Positions 1 to 5,106 are shown, numbered from the stretch's first letter. The stretch is 7,219 nt of DNA from Eggerthellaceae bacterium UBA3686 (GCA_002371495.1 DFIX01000025.1:46430-53648); one strand, 5' to 3'. Numbers and translations are program-made. Notes: generated from the letters alone by a model not told the origin.

Positions 1-283
1 CGTAGTCAGCATGGCCGGGGCAGTCGACGTGAGCATAGTGACGAGCATCGGTCTGATACTCGATGTGAGCGATCGAAATCGTGATGCCGCGCTCGCGCTC
101 CTCGGGGGCCTTGTCGATGTCCTCGAAAGCGGTGAAGTCGGCGGTAGCGGTGCCGTGAGAACCGTCGTTCTCAGACAGAACCTTGGAGATTGCCGCAGTC
201 AGGGTCGTCTTGCCATGGTCGACGTGACCGATGGTGCCGATGTTTACATGCGGCTTGGAGCGATCAAATTTTTCCTTTGCCAT
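1..283 (-). CDS. tuf: Elongation factor Tu, N-terminal 94 codons (cut by window edge)
   Basis: EF-Tu is the GTPase that carries aminoacyl-tRNA to the ribosomal A site. The visible part is the start of the G domain: MAKEKFDRSKPHVNIGTIG, then the P-loop GHVDHGKT (about residues 19-26), switch I with RGITI (about 65-69) and the G3 motif DCPGH (about 87-91). The reading frame is intact up to the window edge at ADY; the remaining roughly 300 residues lie to the left. The ATG at 283 is supported by a purine-rich ribosome site (AGGAAGGA, 291-298) seven bases upstream. It lies downstream of three tRNA genes on the same strand, the arrangement known for tufB in enterobacteria. I see nothing abnormal in the visible residues. 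The identification is essentially certain; which tuf copy it is, if there is more than one, cannot be told. Confidence 0.98.
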   Translation of the reverse strand, partial: MAKEKFDRSKPHVNIGTIGHVDHGKTTLTAAISKVLSENDGSHGTATADFTAFEDIDKAPEERERGITISIAHIEYQTDARHYAHVDCPGHADY

Positions 284-304
284 GGAAAATTCCTTCCTCG
301 TTGC

Positions 305-320
305 AATCGCAGTTGCGATT
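305..320. other. Perfect 7-bp inverted repeat in the tuf leader
   Basis: AATCGCA (305-311) and TGCGATT (314-320) form a perfect inverted repeat with a 2-base centre, inside the likely 5' leader of tuf and just upstream of its ribosome site. The 2-base centre is too tight for a good RNA hairpin, so a protein-binding palindrome is as likely as an RNA structure. Its function is unknown. Confidence 0.4.
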
Positions 321-331
321 TATTACCACAT

Positions 332-337
332 ATTATA
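332..337 (-). promoter_or_regulatory. Candidate -10 box for tuf
   Basis: On the minus strand a consensus TATAAT stands about 49 bases before the tuf start codon, directly after the hairpin at 341-363. No good -35 hexamer is found at 16-18 bases; that position (CATCCT) lies inside the hairpin. So this is either a weak or activator-dependent tuf promoter, or just the AT-rich tail of a terminator hairpin. Confidence 0.35.
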
Positions 338-340
338 AAG

Positions 341-363
341 CGGCATCCTCATCGAGGATGCCG
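341..363 (-). terminator. Perfect 10-bp hairpin between tRNA-Met and tuf
   Basis: CGGCATCCTC (341-350) and GAGGATGCCG (354-363) form a perfect 10-bp stem around a 3-base loop, 10 bases past the tRNA-Met 3' end in its transcription direction. The tail on that strand is CTTTATAATA, only moderately T-rich. It may be an incomplete terminator letting some transcripts continue into tuf, or a processing or protection hairpin that defines the tuf mRNA 5' end. Confidence 0.5.
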
Positions 364-372
364 TCTGTGATC

Positions 373-449
373 TGGTAGCGGTGACTGGATTCGAACCAGT
401 GACGCCACGGGTATGAACCGTGTGCTCTAACCAACTGAGCTACACCGCC
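373..449 (-). tRNA. tRNA-Met (CAT), elongator type
   Basis: A complete 77-nt cloverleaf is encoded. The acceptor stem is GGCGGTG with CACCGCT, where the first pair is G-U. The D stem is GCTC/GAGC, the anticodon stem CACGG/CCGTG with loop TTCATAC, and the T arm is ACTGG-TTCGAAT-CCAGT. The discriminator A and the CCA are encoded. The paired first position (no 1:72 mismatch) argues against an initiator tRNA. The body resembles the Bacillus elongator tRNA-Met rather than tRNA-Ile2, whose CAT anticodon is modified to lysidine, but that alternative cannot be fully excluded by eye. Confidence 0.95.
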
Positions 450-450
450 A

Positions 451-577
451 TTTTGAACTCCGCCAGACACGATTTGAGCTGCGTCAGAGCTGCGTCAATT
501 CTTCGGTCACGGCACGAAGGCCGCTCCCTCAGAATTGCTTGCTCTTCCTTGTCAAATCGCGTCTGGCGGGTTCAAAA
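451..577. repeat. 127-bp element with imperfect ~26-bp terminal inverted repeats
   Basis: The left arm (451-477) and right arm (552-577) match as inverted copies over 8 + 9 + 8 bases, broken by one extra T in the left arm (459) and one mismatch; the ends are TTTTGAAC and GTTCAAAA. Further pairs nest inside: CAATTCT (496-502) with AGAATTG (531-537), and alternatively CTTCG with CGAAG around the centre. The left interior holds a perfect tandem 11-bp repeat, GAGCTGCGTCA twice (476-497). The trinucleotide CCA flanks both ends, which could be a 3-bp target duplication or chance. The element begins two bases before the 5' end of tRNA-Met, so its transcript would be the tRNA precursor leader. It could be a MITE-like insertion, a processing stem or a small structured RNA. 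No coding potential is seen. Confidence 0.65.
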
Positions 578-597
578 CCAACCTGAACGATTTGACT

Positions 598-619
598 TTC
601 GCTCACTTCGTGTAGCGAA
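598..619. other. Hairpin between terminator and inverted-repeat element
   Basis: TTCGCT-CAC (598-606) pairs with GTG-(T)-AGCGAA (610-619) around a TTC loop, with one bulged base: a 9-bp stem. It lies between the tRNA-Thr terminator and the long inverted repeat, in the stretch where a promoter for tRNA-Met would be expected. No convincing -35/-10 pair was found there; a TTGACA on the minus strand at 552-557 has no matching -10. Confidence 0.4.
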
Positions 620-627
620 CTTCTAAC

Positions 628-652
628 AAAAAAATACCCCTACTGGGGGATA
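628..652 (-). terminator. Rho-independent terminator after tRNA-Thr
   Basis: On the minus strand, beginning seven bases past the tRNA-Thr 3' end, a short GC hairpin (CCCC, loop AGTA, GGGG, extended by imperfect AT pairs) is followed after two bases by seven T residues (628-634). The stem is short but the T run is strong. It should end much of the tRNA-Tyr/tRNA-Thr transcript, so tRNA-Met and tuf need readthrough or a separate promoter. Confidence 0.75.
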
Positions 653-658
653 TTTACG

Positions 659-734
659 TGGAGCCCGCGACCGGACTTGAACCGGTGACCTCTTCGTTAC
701 CAACGAAGTGCTCTACCGACTGAGCTACACGGGC
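659..734 (-). tRNA. tRNA-Thr (GGT)
   Basis: A complete 76-nt cloverleaf with encoded CCA. The acceptor stem is GCCCGTG with CGCGGGC, the D stem GCTC/GAGC, the anticodon stem CTTCG/CGAAG with loop TTGGTAA, and the T arm ACCGG-TTCAAGT-CCGGT; the discriminator is T. Anticodon GGT reads ACC and ACT. It lies 6 bases downstream of tRNA-Tyr in the same direction, so the two are surely cotranscribed. Confidence 0.97.
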
Positions 735-740
735 GAGAAA

Positions 741-825
741 TGGTGGGCGCGCTAGGATTCGAACCTAGGTAGGCATAGCCAACGGGTTTACAGCCCGTCC
801 CCTTTAACCACTCGGGCACACGCCC
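741..825 (-). tRNA. tRNA-Tyr (GTA)
   Basis: A complete 85-nt class II tRNA with a long variable arm and encoded CCA. The acceptor stem is GGGCGTG with CGCGCCC (one G-U pair), the anticodon stem ACGGG/CCCGT with loop CTGTAAA, and the T arm CTAGG-TTCGAAT-CCTAG; the discriminator is A. Anticodon GTA reads TAC and TAT. It is the first gene of the leftward tRNA unit; its leader is about 70 nt from the promoter at 904-932 and contains an imperfect GCTCAC...GTGAGC hairpin. Confidence 0.97.
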
Positions 826-903
826 ATTTCTGGCTCGCTCTTATTCATGTGCACTTTTCAAGCTGCCTGCTCACAAGAACAATCTGCTCAAGTGAGCGTA
901 TGA

Positions 904-932
904 ATAATACGCTAGGATTTCGACGGTGTCAA
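904..932 (-). promoter_or_regulatory. Strong sigma-70-type promoter for the tRNA cluster
   Basis: On the minus strand a perfect -35 TTGACA (927-932) is separated by exactly 17 bases from a near-consensus -10 TATTAT (904-909). Transcription would begin near 897, about 72 bases before tRNA-Tyr. This is the best promoter in the window, fitting a stable-RNA operon. Confidence 0.88.
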
Positions 933-938
933 CAACCA

Positions 939-956
939 ACACGCCCCCGGGCGTGT
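939..956. promoter_or_regulatory. 8-bp perfect palindrome abutting the tRNA promoter
   Basis: ACACGCCC (939-946) and GGGCGTGT (949-956) form a perfect inverted repeat with a CC centre, its edge six bases upstream of the -35 hexamer. No T tail follows on either strand, so it is not a standard terminator. The position fits an upstream activator or repressor site; the ligand is unknown. Confidence 0.4.
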
Positions 957-1065
957 CTCCACGATTCCTCCGTTTCTCGAGGCGCCATACTACCTCCTCC
1001 CAGATTGGAAACGTGTTTGGACCACTCTGCTCGAGGAATAGATTGTTTGCGTACATTGAATGATT

Positions 1066-1096
1066 TTGAATTTCCATTTTTTAAAGCTGTTAGGAT
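1066..1096 (+). promoter_or_regulatory. Possible promoter of the M23 hydrolase gene
   Basis: TTGAAT (1066-1071) and TAGGAT (1091-1096) are 19 bases apart; the -10 is preceded by TG-T, an extended -10 feature, and the spacer is T-rich. The match is modest and the spacing long, so this is only a candidate. The leader to the start codon would be about 60 bases. Confidence 0.28.
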
Positions 1097-1163
1097 AAGG
1101 GACCGAGATGGTGCTTTTTCATCGACTGTACACGACTTGAACGTAGCTTAAACGGAGTAGATC

Positions 1164-2492
1164 ATGCCCCAGGCTTTTCCCGTACATTGGCTATCGCCCG
1201 CATGGCGCACCCTTGCCGGAGCCGGCATCGGCGCGGCGCTCGCGCTTGCCTGCTCGGCTGCGACCGCCGGCGACGCCTATGCCGTGACGGCTGCCGAAAA
1301 GCAGGCTGAGGCCGATGCCGTGTATTCCCAGATCGACTCGCTTCAAAGCAACTTGAACAACGTCATGGCCGAGCGCGACCGCGCCCAGGCAGCCTACGAC
1401 AGCGCCTGCAAGAAGCGCGACGAGGCATCGGGCAAAATTGACGCCGAAAACGCGCGCATCCAAAGCCTCGAAGCGGAGCTTTCGCAATTTGCGGTCGGCA
1501 TGTACAAACGGGGCAACGGCTCGTCGTTTATCGATGTCCTGCTCGATGCCGAATCGTTCCAGGATTTCATGAGCTCGTGGGACAGCTGCAATGCGATTTT
1601 CTCACGGGGGCAACAGAAGCTCCACGAAGCGCAAGATGCGCGCCGGTCGCTACAGAGCGCGCGCGACGAATACGAGGCGCAAAGCAAGCGGGCCGAGGAC
1701 GAAATGGCCGCCGCCGAGGAAGCCCAAAGCCAAATCGAGGAAACGCAGCAAGCGCTGCGCACGCAAGCCGAGCAGCTGAGCGCCGAAGCCGCCGAGCTTC
1801 AGTACCAGGAAGAACTCGCAGCGGAGGCCGCGCGCCAAGCTGAGGAAGCACGCAAGCGGCGCGAAGCCGAGCTCGAAGCCGCCGCGAAAGCCGCCCAAGA
1901 ACAAGCAGAGCAAGAGGAGCGCGCTCGCCAAGCTGCCGAGGAAGCTGCGCAGAACGGCGGTGAGATCGTCATCGAAACTGCAAGCACCGACTCTTCCGAC
2001 GCCGAGTCGCAAACCGAAGAGGGCGATTCCAATACCGAAGGCACGACCGCAGAGGGCACCGGAACCGATACATCCTCATCATCTGGTGGCCAGCTCGTCA
2101 TGGGGCCGGGCTACTTCTTCAACCCCTGCCCTTCCGCCACGAGTTCGTCAGGGTTCGGATACCGCACGTTCGACAACTCGTTCCATAAGGGACTCGACAT
2201 GGCAGCCCCGGAAGGAACGCCCTACTACGCCGCAGACAGCGGAACGGTGATGTACGCCACCAACGACGGCGGTTACAACGGAGGCGCAGGCAACTGGGTT
2301 GTAATCTCGCACGGAAGCGGCATCGTGACTAAGTACATGCACTCTTCGGCCACCTACGTAAAGCCCGGCGATTACGTCGAGCGCGGTCAGGAAATCGGCG
2401 CCGTGGGCAATACCGGCCAATCGTTCGGCGCCCACCTGCATTTCCAAGTCGAAGTAGGCGGCGTCGCCGTCAACCCGCTGAACTACATCTAA
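1164..2492 (+). CDS. Secreted coiled-coil M23 family peptidoglycan hydrolase (EnvC/PcsB-like architecture)
   Basis: A 442-residue cell-wall enzyme predicted to cut peptide cross-bridges outside the membrane. Residues 1-40 form a signal peptide (hydrophobic core about 17-30, likely cut after AYA at 40). A Cys at 30 preceded by LALA weakly fits a lipobox, so lipid anchoring is an alternative. Residues about 44-113 and 150-262 are long Ala/Glu/Arg/Gln-rich coiled coils, interrupted by the segment MYKRGNGSSFIDVLL (113-127) typical of EnvC/PcsB/CwlO-type N-terminal domains. An acidic Ser/Thr/Gly linker (about 264-312) leads to the M23 peptidase (about 326-442), with zinc ligands H341, D345 and H426 and catalytic H393 and H424 at LytM-like spacing. 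All ligands are present, so it should be active, unlike EnvC-type activators that have lost them. The ATG start has GGAG six bases upstream. No FtsEX or partner gene is adjacent; it stands alone. Confidence 0.93.
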   Translation: MPQAFPVHWLSPAWRTLAGAGIGAALALACSAATAGDAYAVTAAEKQAEADAVYSQIDSLQSNLNNVMAERDRAQAAYDSACKKRDEASGKIDAENARIQSLEAELSQFAVGMYKRGNGSSFIDVLLDAESFQDFMSSWDSCNAIFSRGQQKLHEAQDARRSLQSARDEYEAQSKRAEDEMAAAEEAQSQIEETQQALRTQAEQLSAEAAELQYQEELAAEAARQAEEARKRREAELEAAAKAAQEQAEQEERARQAAEEAAQNGGEIVIETASTDSSDAESQTEEGDSNTEGTTAEGTGTDTSSSSGGQLVMGPGYFFNPCPSATSSSGFGYRTFDNSFHKGLDMAAPEGTPYYAADSGTVMYATNDGGYNGGAGNWVVISHGSGIVTKYMHSSATYVKPGDYVERGQEIGAVGNTGQSFGAHLHFQVEVGGVAVNPLNYI

Positions 2493-2508
2493 TCCCGTTC
2501 AACTCAAA

Positions 2509-2550
2509 AGAGCGGTGGACAGCTAACACGCGCCAGCTGTCCACCGCTCT
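2509..2550. terminator. Bidirectional terminator, 16-bp perfect stem
   Basis: Positions 2509-2524 and 2535-2550 are perfect inverted copies (AGAGCGGTGGACAGCT on the left) around a 10-base loop. It lies between the convergent M23 and aminotransferase genes, 17 bases past the former's stop. The T tail (CTTTTGAG) is on the minus strand, so termination of the aminotransferase transcript is the clearer role; the very long stem should also stop rightward transcripts. Confidence 0.85.
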
Positions 2551-2571
2551 AATTGCTTGACGAAATAAAGC

Positions 2572-3870
2572 CTAATGCGTCAAACGGTCGATGAGCAGCG
2601 ATTCGGCGTAGGCGAGTTTCACGCACCCGCAGAAGACGTCGAGGGCCACGTCGAGCTCCTCGATGGGAGGAAGCGACGGCGCTATGCGGATATCGCTGTC
2701 TTTGGGATCGTTTCCGCCCGGCCAGGTGGCGCCGGCGCTCGTCAGGACGACGCCCGTCTGGCGAGCGAGCTGCACGATGCGCTTGGCTGTACCATTAGGC
2801 GCATTGAACAGCACGAAGTAACCGCCGCGCGGATGAGACCACGAGCAGCCCCCTACCCCGGCAAGCCCTTCCGAGAGCTTCTTCTCGACGAGCTCGAACT
2901 TCGGGCGCAGGATGGCCGCATGCTTGGACATATGGGCAGCCAACGCGTCACCGTCCTTCAGGAAACGCGCGTGGCGCAGCTGGTTGAGCTTGTCGCCGCC
3001 AATTGTGGCGATGCTCATGCGCTCTTTGATCTCGGCAATGTTGTCGGGGCTCGATGCCATGGCCGCAATGCCCGCGCCGGCCACGGTAACCTTGCTCGTC
3101 GATGCGAACTTGACATAGCGATTGGGGTTGCCCGAAGCCTTGCATACCTCGGCGATGTCGAGTAGCTGGTCTTGCTGCTCGGGCTCGTCGTACAGATGGT
3201 GAACCGAATAAGCGTTGTCCCAGAAAATACGGAAATCGTGCGCGGCGCAGCGCAAGAAGCCCAAGCGGCGCACCACTTCGTCGGAATACGTGACGCCACC
3301 GGGGTTGGAATACTTGGGCACGCACCAGATGCCCTTGATGCAGGCATCCGACGCCGCTAGGCGCTCGACGACGTCCATGTCGGGGCCGTCCTCGTTCATG
3401 GGCACCGGAATGTTCTCGAACCCGAACGATTCGGTTATGGCGAAATGGCGGTCGTAGCCCGGAACCGGGCAAAGCCATTTGACCTTATCGTAGCGGTGCC
3501 ATGGCTTAGAGCCGCGCGCACCGAAATCGTAGAAACGTCCGATTGCGCTATACATGAGCGTCAGCGAAGAATTGCCGCCGACGATGACGTTTTCCATCTT
3601 GTCGTCAAGCAAGATGGCCATGAGCCGACGCGCCTCGTCAATGCCCTCCAAACCGCCGTAATTGCGGCAATCGAGCCCGCTTTCGGCGAAACAGTCGTCG
3701 GGCCCCTTCAGCACTGTCAGCATATCGGTCGACAGGTCGAGCTGAGCAGCCGACGGCTTGCCGCGCGCCATGTTAAGCGTGAGGTCATGCGCCCTATGAA
3801 GCGAAAGCTCGTCCTCGAGCTCGACCTTCAATGCGGTCAAATCGACAGTGCTCAGATCTGCGTAACCCAT
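2572..3870 (-). CDS. aspT: Class Ic (AspT-type) aspartate aminotransferase, PLP-dependent
   Basis: A 432-residue fold-type I aminotransferase predicted to interconvert aspartate + 2-oxoglutarate and oxaloacetate + glutamate in the cytosol. Landmarks in order: NMARGKPS (33-40), NYGGLEGIDEARRL (70-83), CPVPGYDRHF (134-143), VPMNEDGPDMD (156-166), SNPGGVT with cofactor N189, WDNAYSVHHL with D218 and Y221, STSKVTVAGAG with the PLP lysine K260, PRGGYFV (347-353), and DIRIAPSLPP with the substrate carboxylate-binding R395. These match the actinobacterial class Ic group (Corynebacterium AspT; Pfam Asp_aminotransf) rather than AspC. The length is usual for that group. The ATG at 3870 has GGAG seven bases upstream. 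It is a single gene between a terminator and a divergent promoter region. Activity on other substrates such as aromatic amino acids cannot be excluded from sequence. Confidence 0.94.
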   Translation of the reverse strand: MGYADLSTVDLTALKVELEDELSLHRAHDLTLNMARGKPSAAQLDLSTDMLTVLKGPDDCFAESGLDCRNYGGLEGIDEARRLMAILLDDKMENVIVGGNSSLTLMYSAIGRFYDFGARGSKPWHRYDKVKWLCPVPGYDRHFAITESFGFENIPVPMNEDGPDMDVVERLAASDACIKGIWCVPKYSNPGGVTYSDEVVRRLGFLRCAAHDFRIFWDNAYSVHHLYDEPEQQDQLLDIAEVCKASGNPNRYVKFASTSKVTVAGAGIAAMASSPDNIAEIKERMSIATIGGDKLNQLRHARFLKDGDALAAHMSKHAAILRPKFELVEKKLSEGLAGVGGCSWSHPRGGYFVLFNAPNGTAKRIVQLARQTGVVLTSAGATWPGGNDPKDSDIRIAPSLPPIEELDVALDVFCGCVKLAYAESLLIDRLTH

Positions 3871-3948
3871 ATGAATACTCCAATCGTGTGCTGCGCGGCG
3901 ATTCCAAGAGTCGACGGCATACCATCGCGCGAATCGTCGTGATGCACA

Positions 3949-3954
3949 ATTATA
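3949..3954 (-). promoter_or_regulatory. -10 box of the aspT promoter
   Basis: A consensus TATAAT on the minus strand, about 79 bases upstream of the start codon. The best -35 is TAGTCT at an 18-base spacing (3 of 6 consensus bases), so the promoter is probably of middling strength or assisted by an activator. It leaves a leader of about 70 bases. Confidence 0.5.
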
Positions 3955-4020
3955 GGCGTAGCCGCACGACCTAGACTATGCAGGCGCGCCGATTCGACCA
4001 GAATTAACGCAAGCGATTCA

Positions 4021-4063
4021 GCCGAAGGAAGCGAAGGGAATGCTCCTCTTCGCTTCCTTCGGT
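4021..4063. repeat. Conserved-loop hairpin, copy 1
   Basis: Left arm 4022-4036 (CCGAAGGAAGCGAAG) and right arm 4048-4062 form a perfect 15-bp stem, extended by a G-T pair (4021/4063), around the 11-base loop GGAATGCTCCT. It sits in a divergent spacer, so it cannot terminate either flanking gene, and no T run follows on either strand. A second copy with the same loop and compensated stem changes lies at 7097-7137. The minus-strand loop reads AGGAGCATTCC, which contains a Shine-Dalgarno-like AGGAG. Confidence 0.8.
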
Positions 4064-4088
4064 TCGAATGCGGCATTTCTGTGCGTAT

Positions 4089-4113
4089 TTGACGCGCATC
4101 ATTTCGCTACAAT
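4089..4113 (+). promoter_or_regulatory. Candidate promoter elements for prsW
   Basis: TACAAT (4108-4113) is a good -10 box about 79 bases before the start codon. A TTGACG (4089-4094) lies upstream, but the 13-base gap is too short for normal pairing; at the standard 16-17 spacing only weak hexamers such as TATTTG exist. The -10 is plausible; the -35 assignment is unsure. Confidence 0.35.
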
Positions 4114-4191
4114 ATCGACGAAAGAGCAAAACTCGAAATAGCGCTACGGTTCGACCGAACGCTTAGGATCAACATTAAAGAAGGAGACGAC

Positions 4192-5106
4192 GTGAACCTA
4201 CTCATCGCCGCCGCCGTGCTGCCCGCCATCGCGCTGCTTTATTACGTCTACAAAAAAGACACGGTCGAGAAGGAGCCGCCTCGCCTGATCATCAGGTTAT
4301 TCGTGCTAGGCATGGTTGCCGGCCCCCTTGCCGGCATAACCGAGAACTTCGCCTTCGCAGCATTCGAATCGATCCTCTCGCCCGGGCCGTTGCTGCTCAT
4401 CTGCGAATACTTCATCGGCGTGGCGGCGGTCGAAGAGGGTTTCAAATACCTGTTCCTGAACACGGTGCGCAATAGCCCCGAGTTCAACTACGTATTCGAC
4501 GGCATCGTGTATGCTGTGGCTGTCGCGGTCGGCTTCGCGGCGCTCGAGAACATCCTGTACGTGTTCGACGGCGGCTTCGAGGTCGCCGTACAGCGGGCGA
4601 TCTTCGCCGTTCCCGGCCACTTCGCGGATGGCGTCATCATGGGCTGCTTCTTCGGCTTGGCCAAACAACGCGAAGTGCGCGGCAACAAAGCGGGCGCCCA
4701 TATGTACTATGTGCTGGCGTTCTTGCTGCCGACCATCGAACACGGGTTCTACGATGCAGCCCTGTCTTCGGAAAGCGACTTGCTCGCCCTCATTGCCCTC
4801 GCGCTCGACCTCGCATTTATCGCGATTGCAATAGCGCTCATTAGACGCATGTCGAAAAACGATTCGCCGTTGCATCATCCCAACCAGATTCGGGCAGCAC
4901 AAACGACGCCTTTGACGCCTATGGATGCTCAGTCCCAGATGAACCAATACGGGCAAACACCACAGCAGCCCACACAGCCGTACGGATACGGGCAACAATA
5001 CGGACAGCAAAACCCCTGGCAGCACGGAACAGCCCAACGGCAAGCGCCAACGCAATGGCAGCAACCTTCCCAACAGCAGCCATGGGACTCAGACTCGCAA
5101 CACTAA
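4192..5106 (+). CDS. prsW: PrsW-family intramembrane protease with Gln/Pro-rich cytosolic tail
   Basis: A 304-residue polytopic membrane protein of the PrsW family (Pfam PrsW-protease). In Bacillus, PrsW makes the site-1 cut in the anti-sigma factor RsiW. About seven hydrophobic segments: roughly 3-19, 33-58, 66-80, 103-123, 134-156, 171-190 and 196-217. Family motifs are intact: EEGFKYL with the E81/E82/K85 signature after the third segment, FDGIVYA with D103, LEN (118-120), GHFADG with H143, and EHGFYD with H184. Residues about 226-304 form a low-complexity hydrophilic tail rich in Gln, Pro, Tyr and Gly (GYGQQYGQQNP), absent from short PrsW proteins. The start is GTG, chosen for the strong AGGAG (4182-4186) five bases upstream. 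No sigma or anti-sigma gene is adjacent, so the substrate is unknown. The symbol is by family similarity only. Confidence 0.88.
   Translation: MNLLIAAAVLPAIALLYYVYKKDTVEKEPPRLIIRLFVLGMVAGPLAGITENFAFAAFESILSPGPLLLICEYFIGVAAVEEGFKYLFLNTVRNSPEFNYVFDGIVYAVAVAVGFAALENILYVFDGGFEVAVQRAIFAVPGHFADGVIMGCFFGLAKQREVRGNKAGAHMYYVLAFLLPTIEHGFYDAALSSESDLLALIALALDLAFIAIAIALIRRMSKNDSPLHHPNQIRAAQTTPLTPMDAQSQMNQYGQTPQQPTQPYGYGQQYGQQNPWQHGTAQRQAPTQWQQPSQQQPWDSDSQH

Larger units (their letters stand above)
826..1163. other. Divergent intergenic region, tRNA cluster / M23 gene
   Basis: This 338-base gap holds the leftward tRNA promoter, a perfect palindrome just upstream of it, and a weak rightward promoter candidate for the M23 gene. 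An open reading frame across most of it (849-1151) has no ribosome site, runs through the tRNA promoter and has an unconvincing composition, so I do not call it a gene. I recognise no riboswitch here. Confidence 0.6.
3871..4191. other. Divergent intergenic region, aspT / prsW
   Basis: This 321-base spacer contains a TATAAT for the leftward aminotransferase gene, a 15-bp hairpin that recurs near the right end of the window, a TACAAT candidate for the rightward protease gene, and a small palindrome GTTCG-AC-CGAAC (4149-4160) about 30 bases before the protease start. No convincing small gene is seen on either strand. Confidence 0.6.

Noticed and set aside
552..557. TTGACA as -35 of a tRNA-Met promoter
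   Set aside because: No acceptable -10 box at 15-19 bases downstream on that strand; the hexamer is part of the inverted repeat.
420..626. 68-residue frame between tRNA-Met and tRNA-Thr
   Set aside because: It begins inside the tRNA and runs through the inverted repeat; no start signals.
849..1151. 100-residue frame between the tRNA cluster and the M23 gene
   Set aside because: It crosses the tRNA promoter and palindrome, lacks a ribosome site and has a non-protein-like composition (high Cys, Arg, Ser).
826..1163. A riboswitch (for example a cyclic-di-AMP type, known upstream of wall hydrolases) ahead of the M23 gene
   Set aside because: I could not find the conserved core sequences of that or another riboswitch class in this leader by eye.
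2575..3165. 196-residue plus-strand frame opposite the aminotransferase
   Set aside because: Antisense shadow of a well-supported gene; no ribosome site and it begins next to the terminator on the wrong side.
4021..4063. Reading hairpin copy 1 as a plain rho-independent terminator
   Set aside because: It lies upstream of both flanking divergent genes and has no T run on either side.
4306..5073. 255-residue reading frame antisense to the PrsW gene
   Set aside because: It mirrors the GC-rich codon pattern of the opposite strand, has His/Arg/Gly-rich composition, no ribosome site and no recognisable domain; the PrsW frame has clear motifs.
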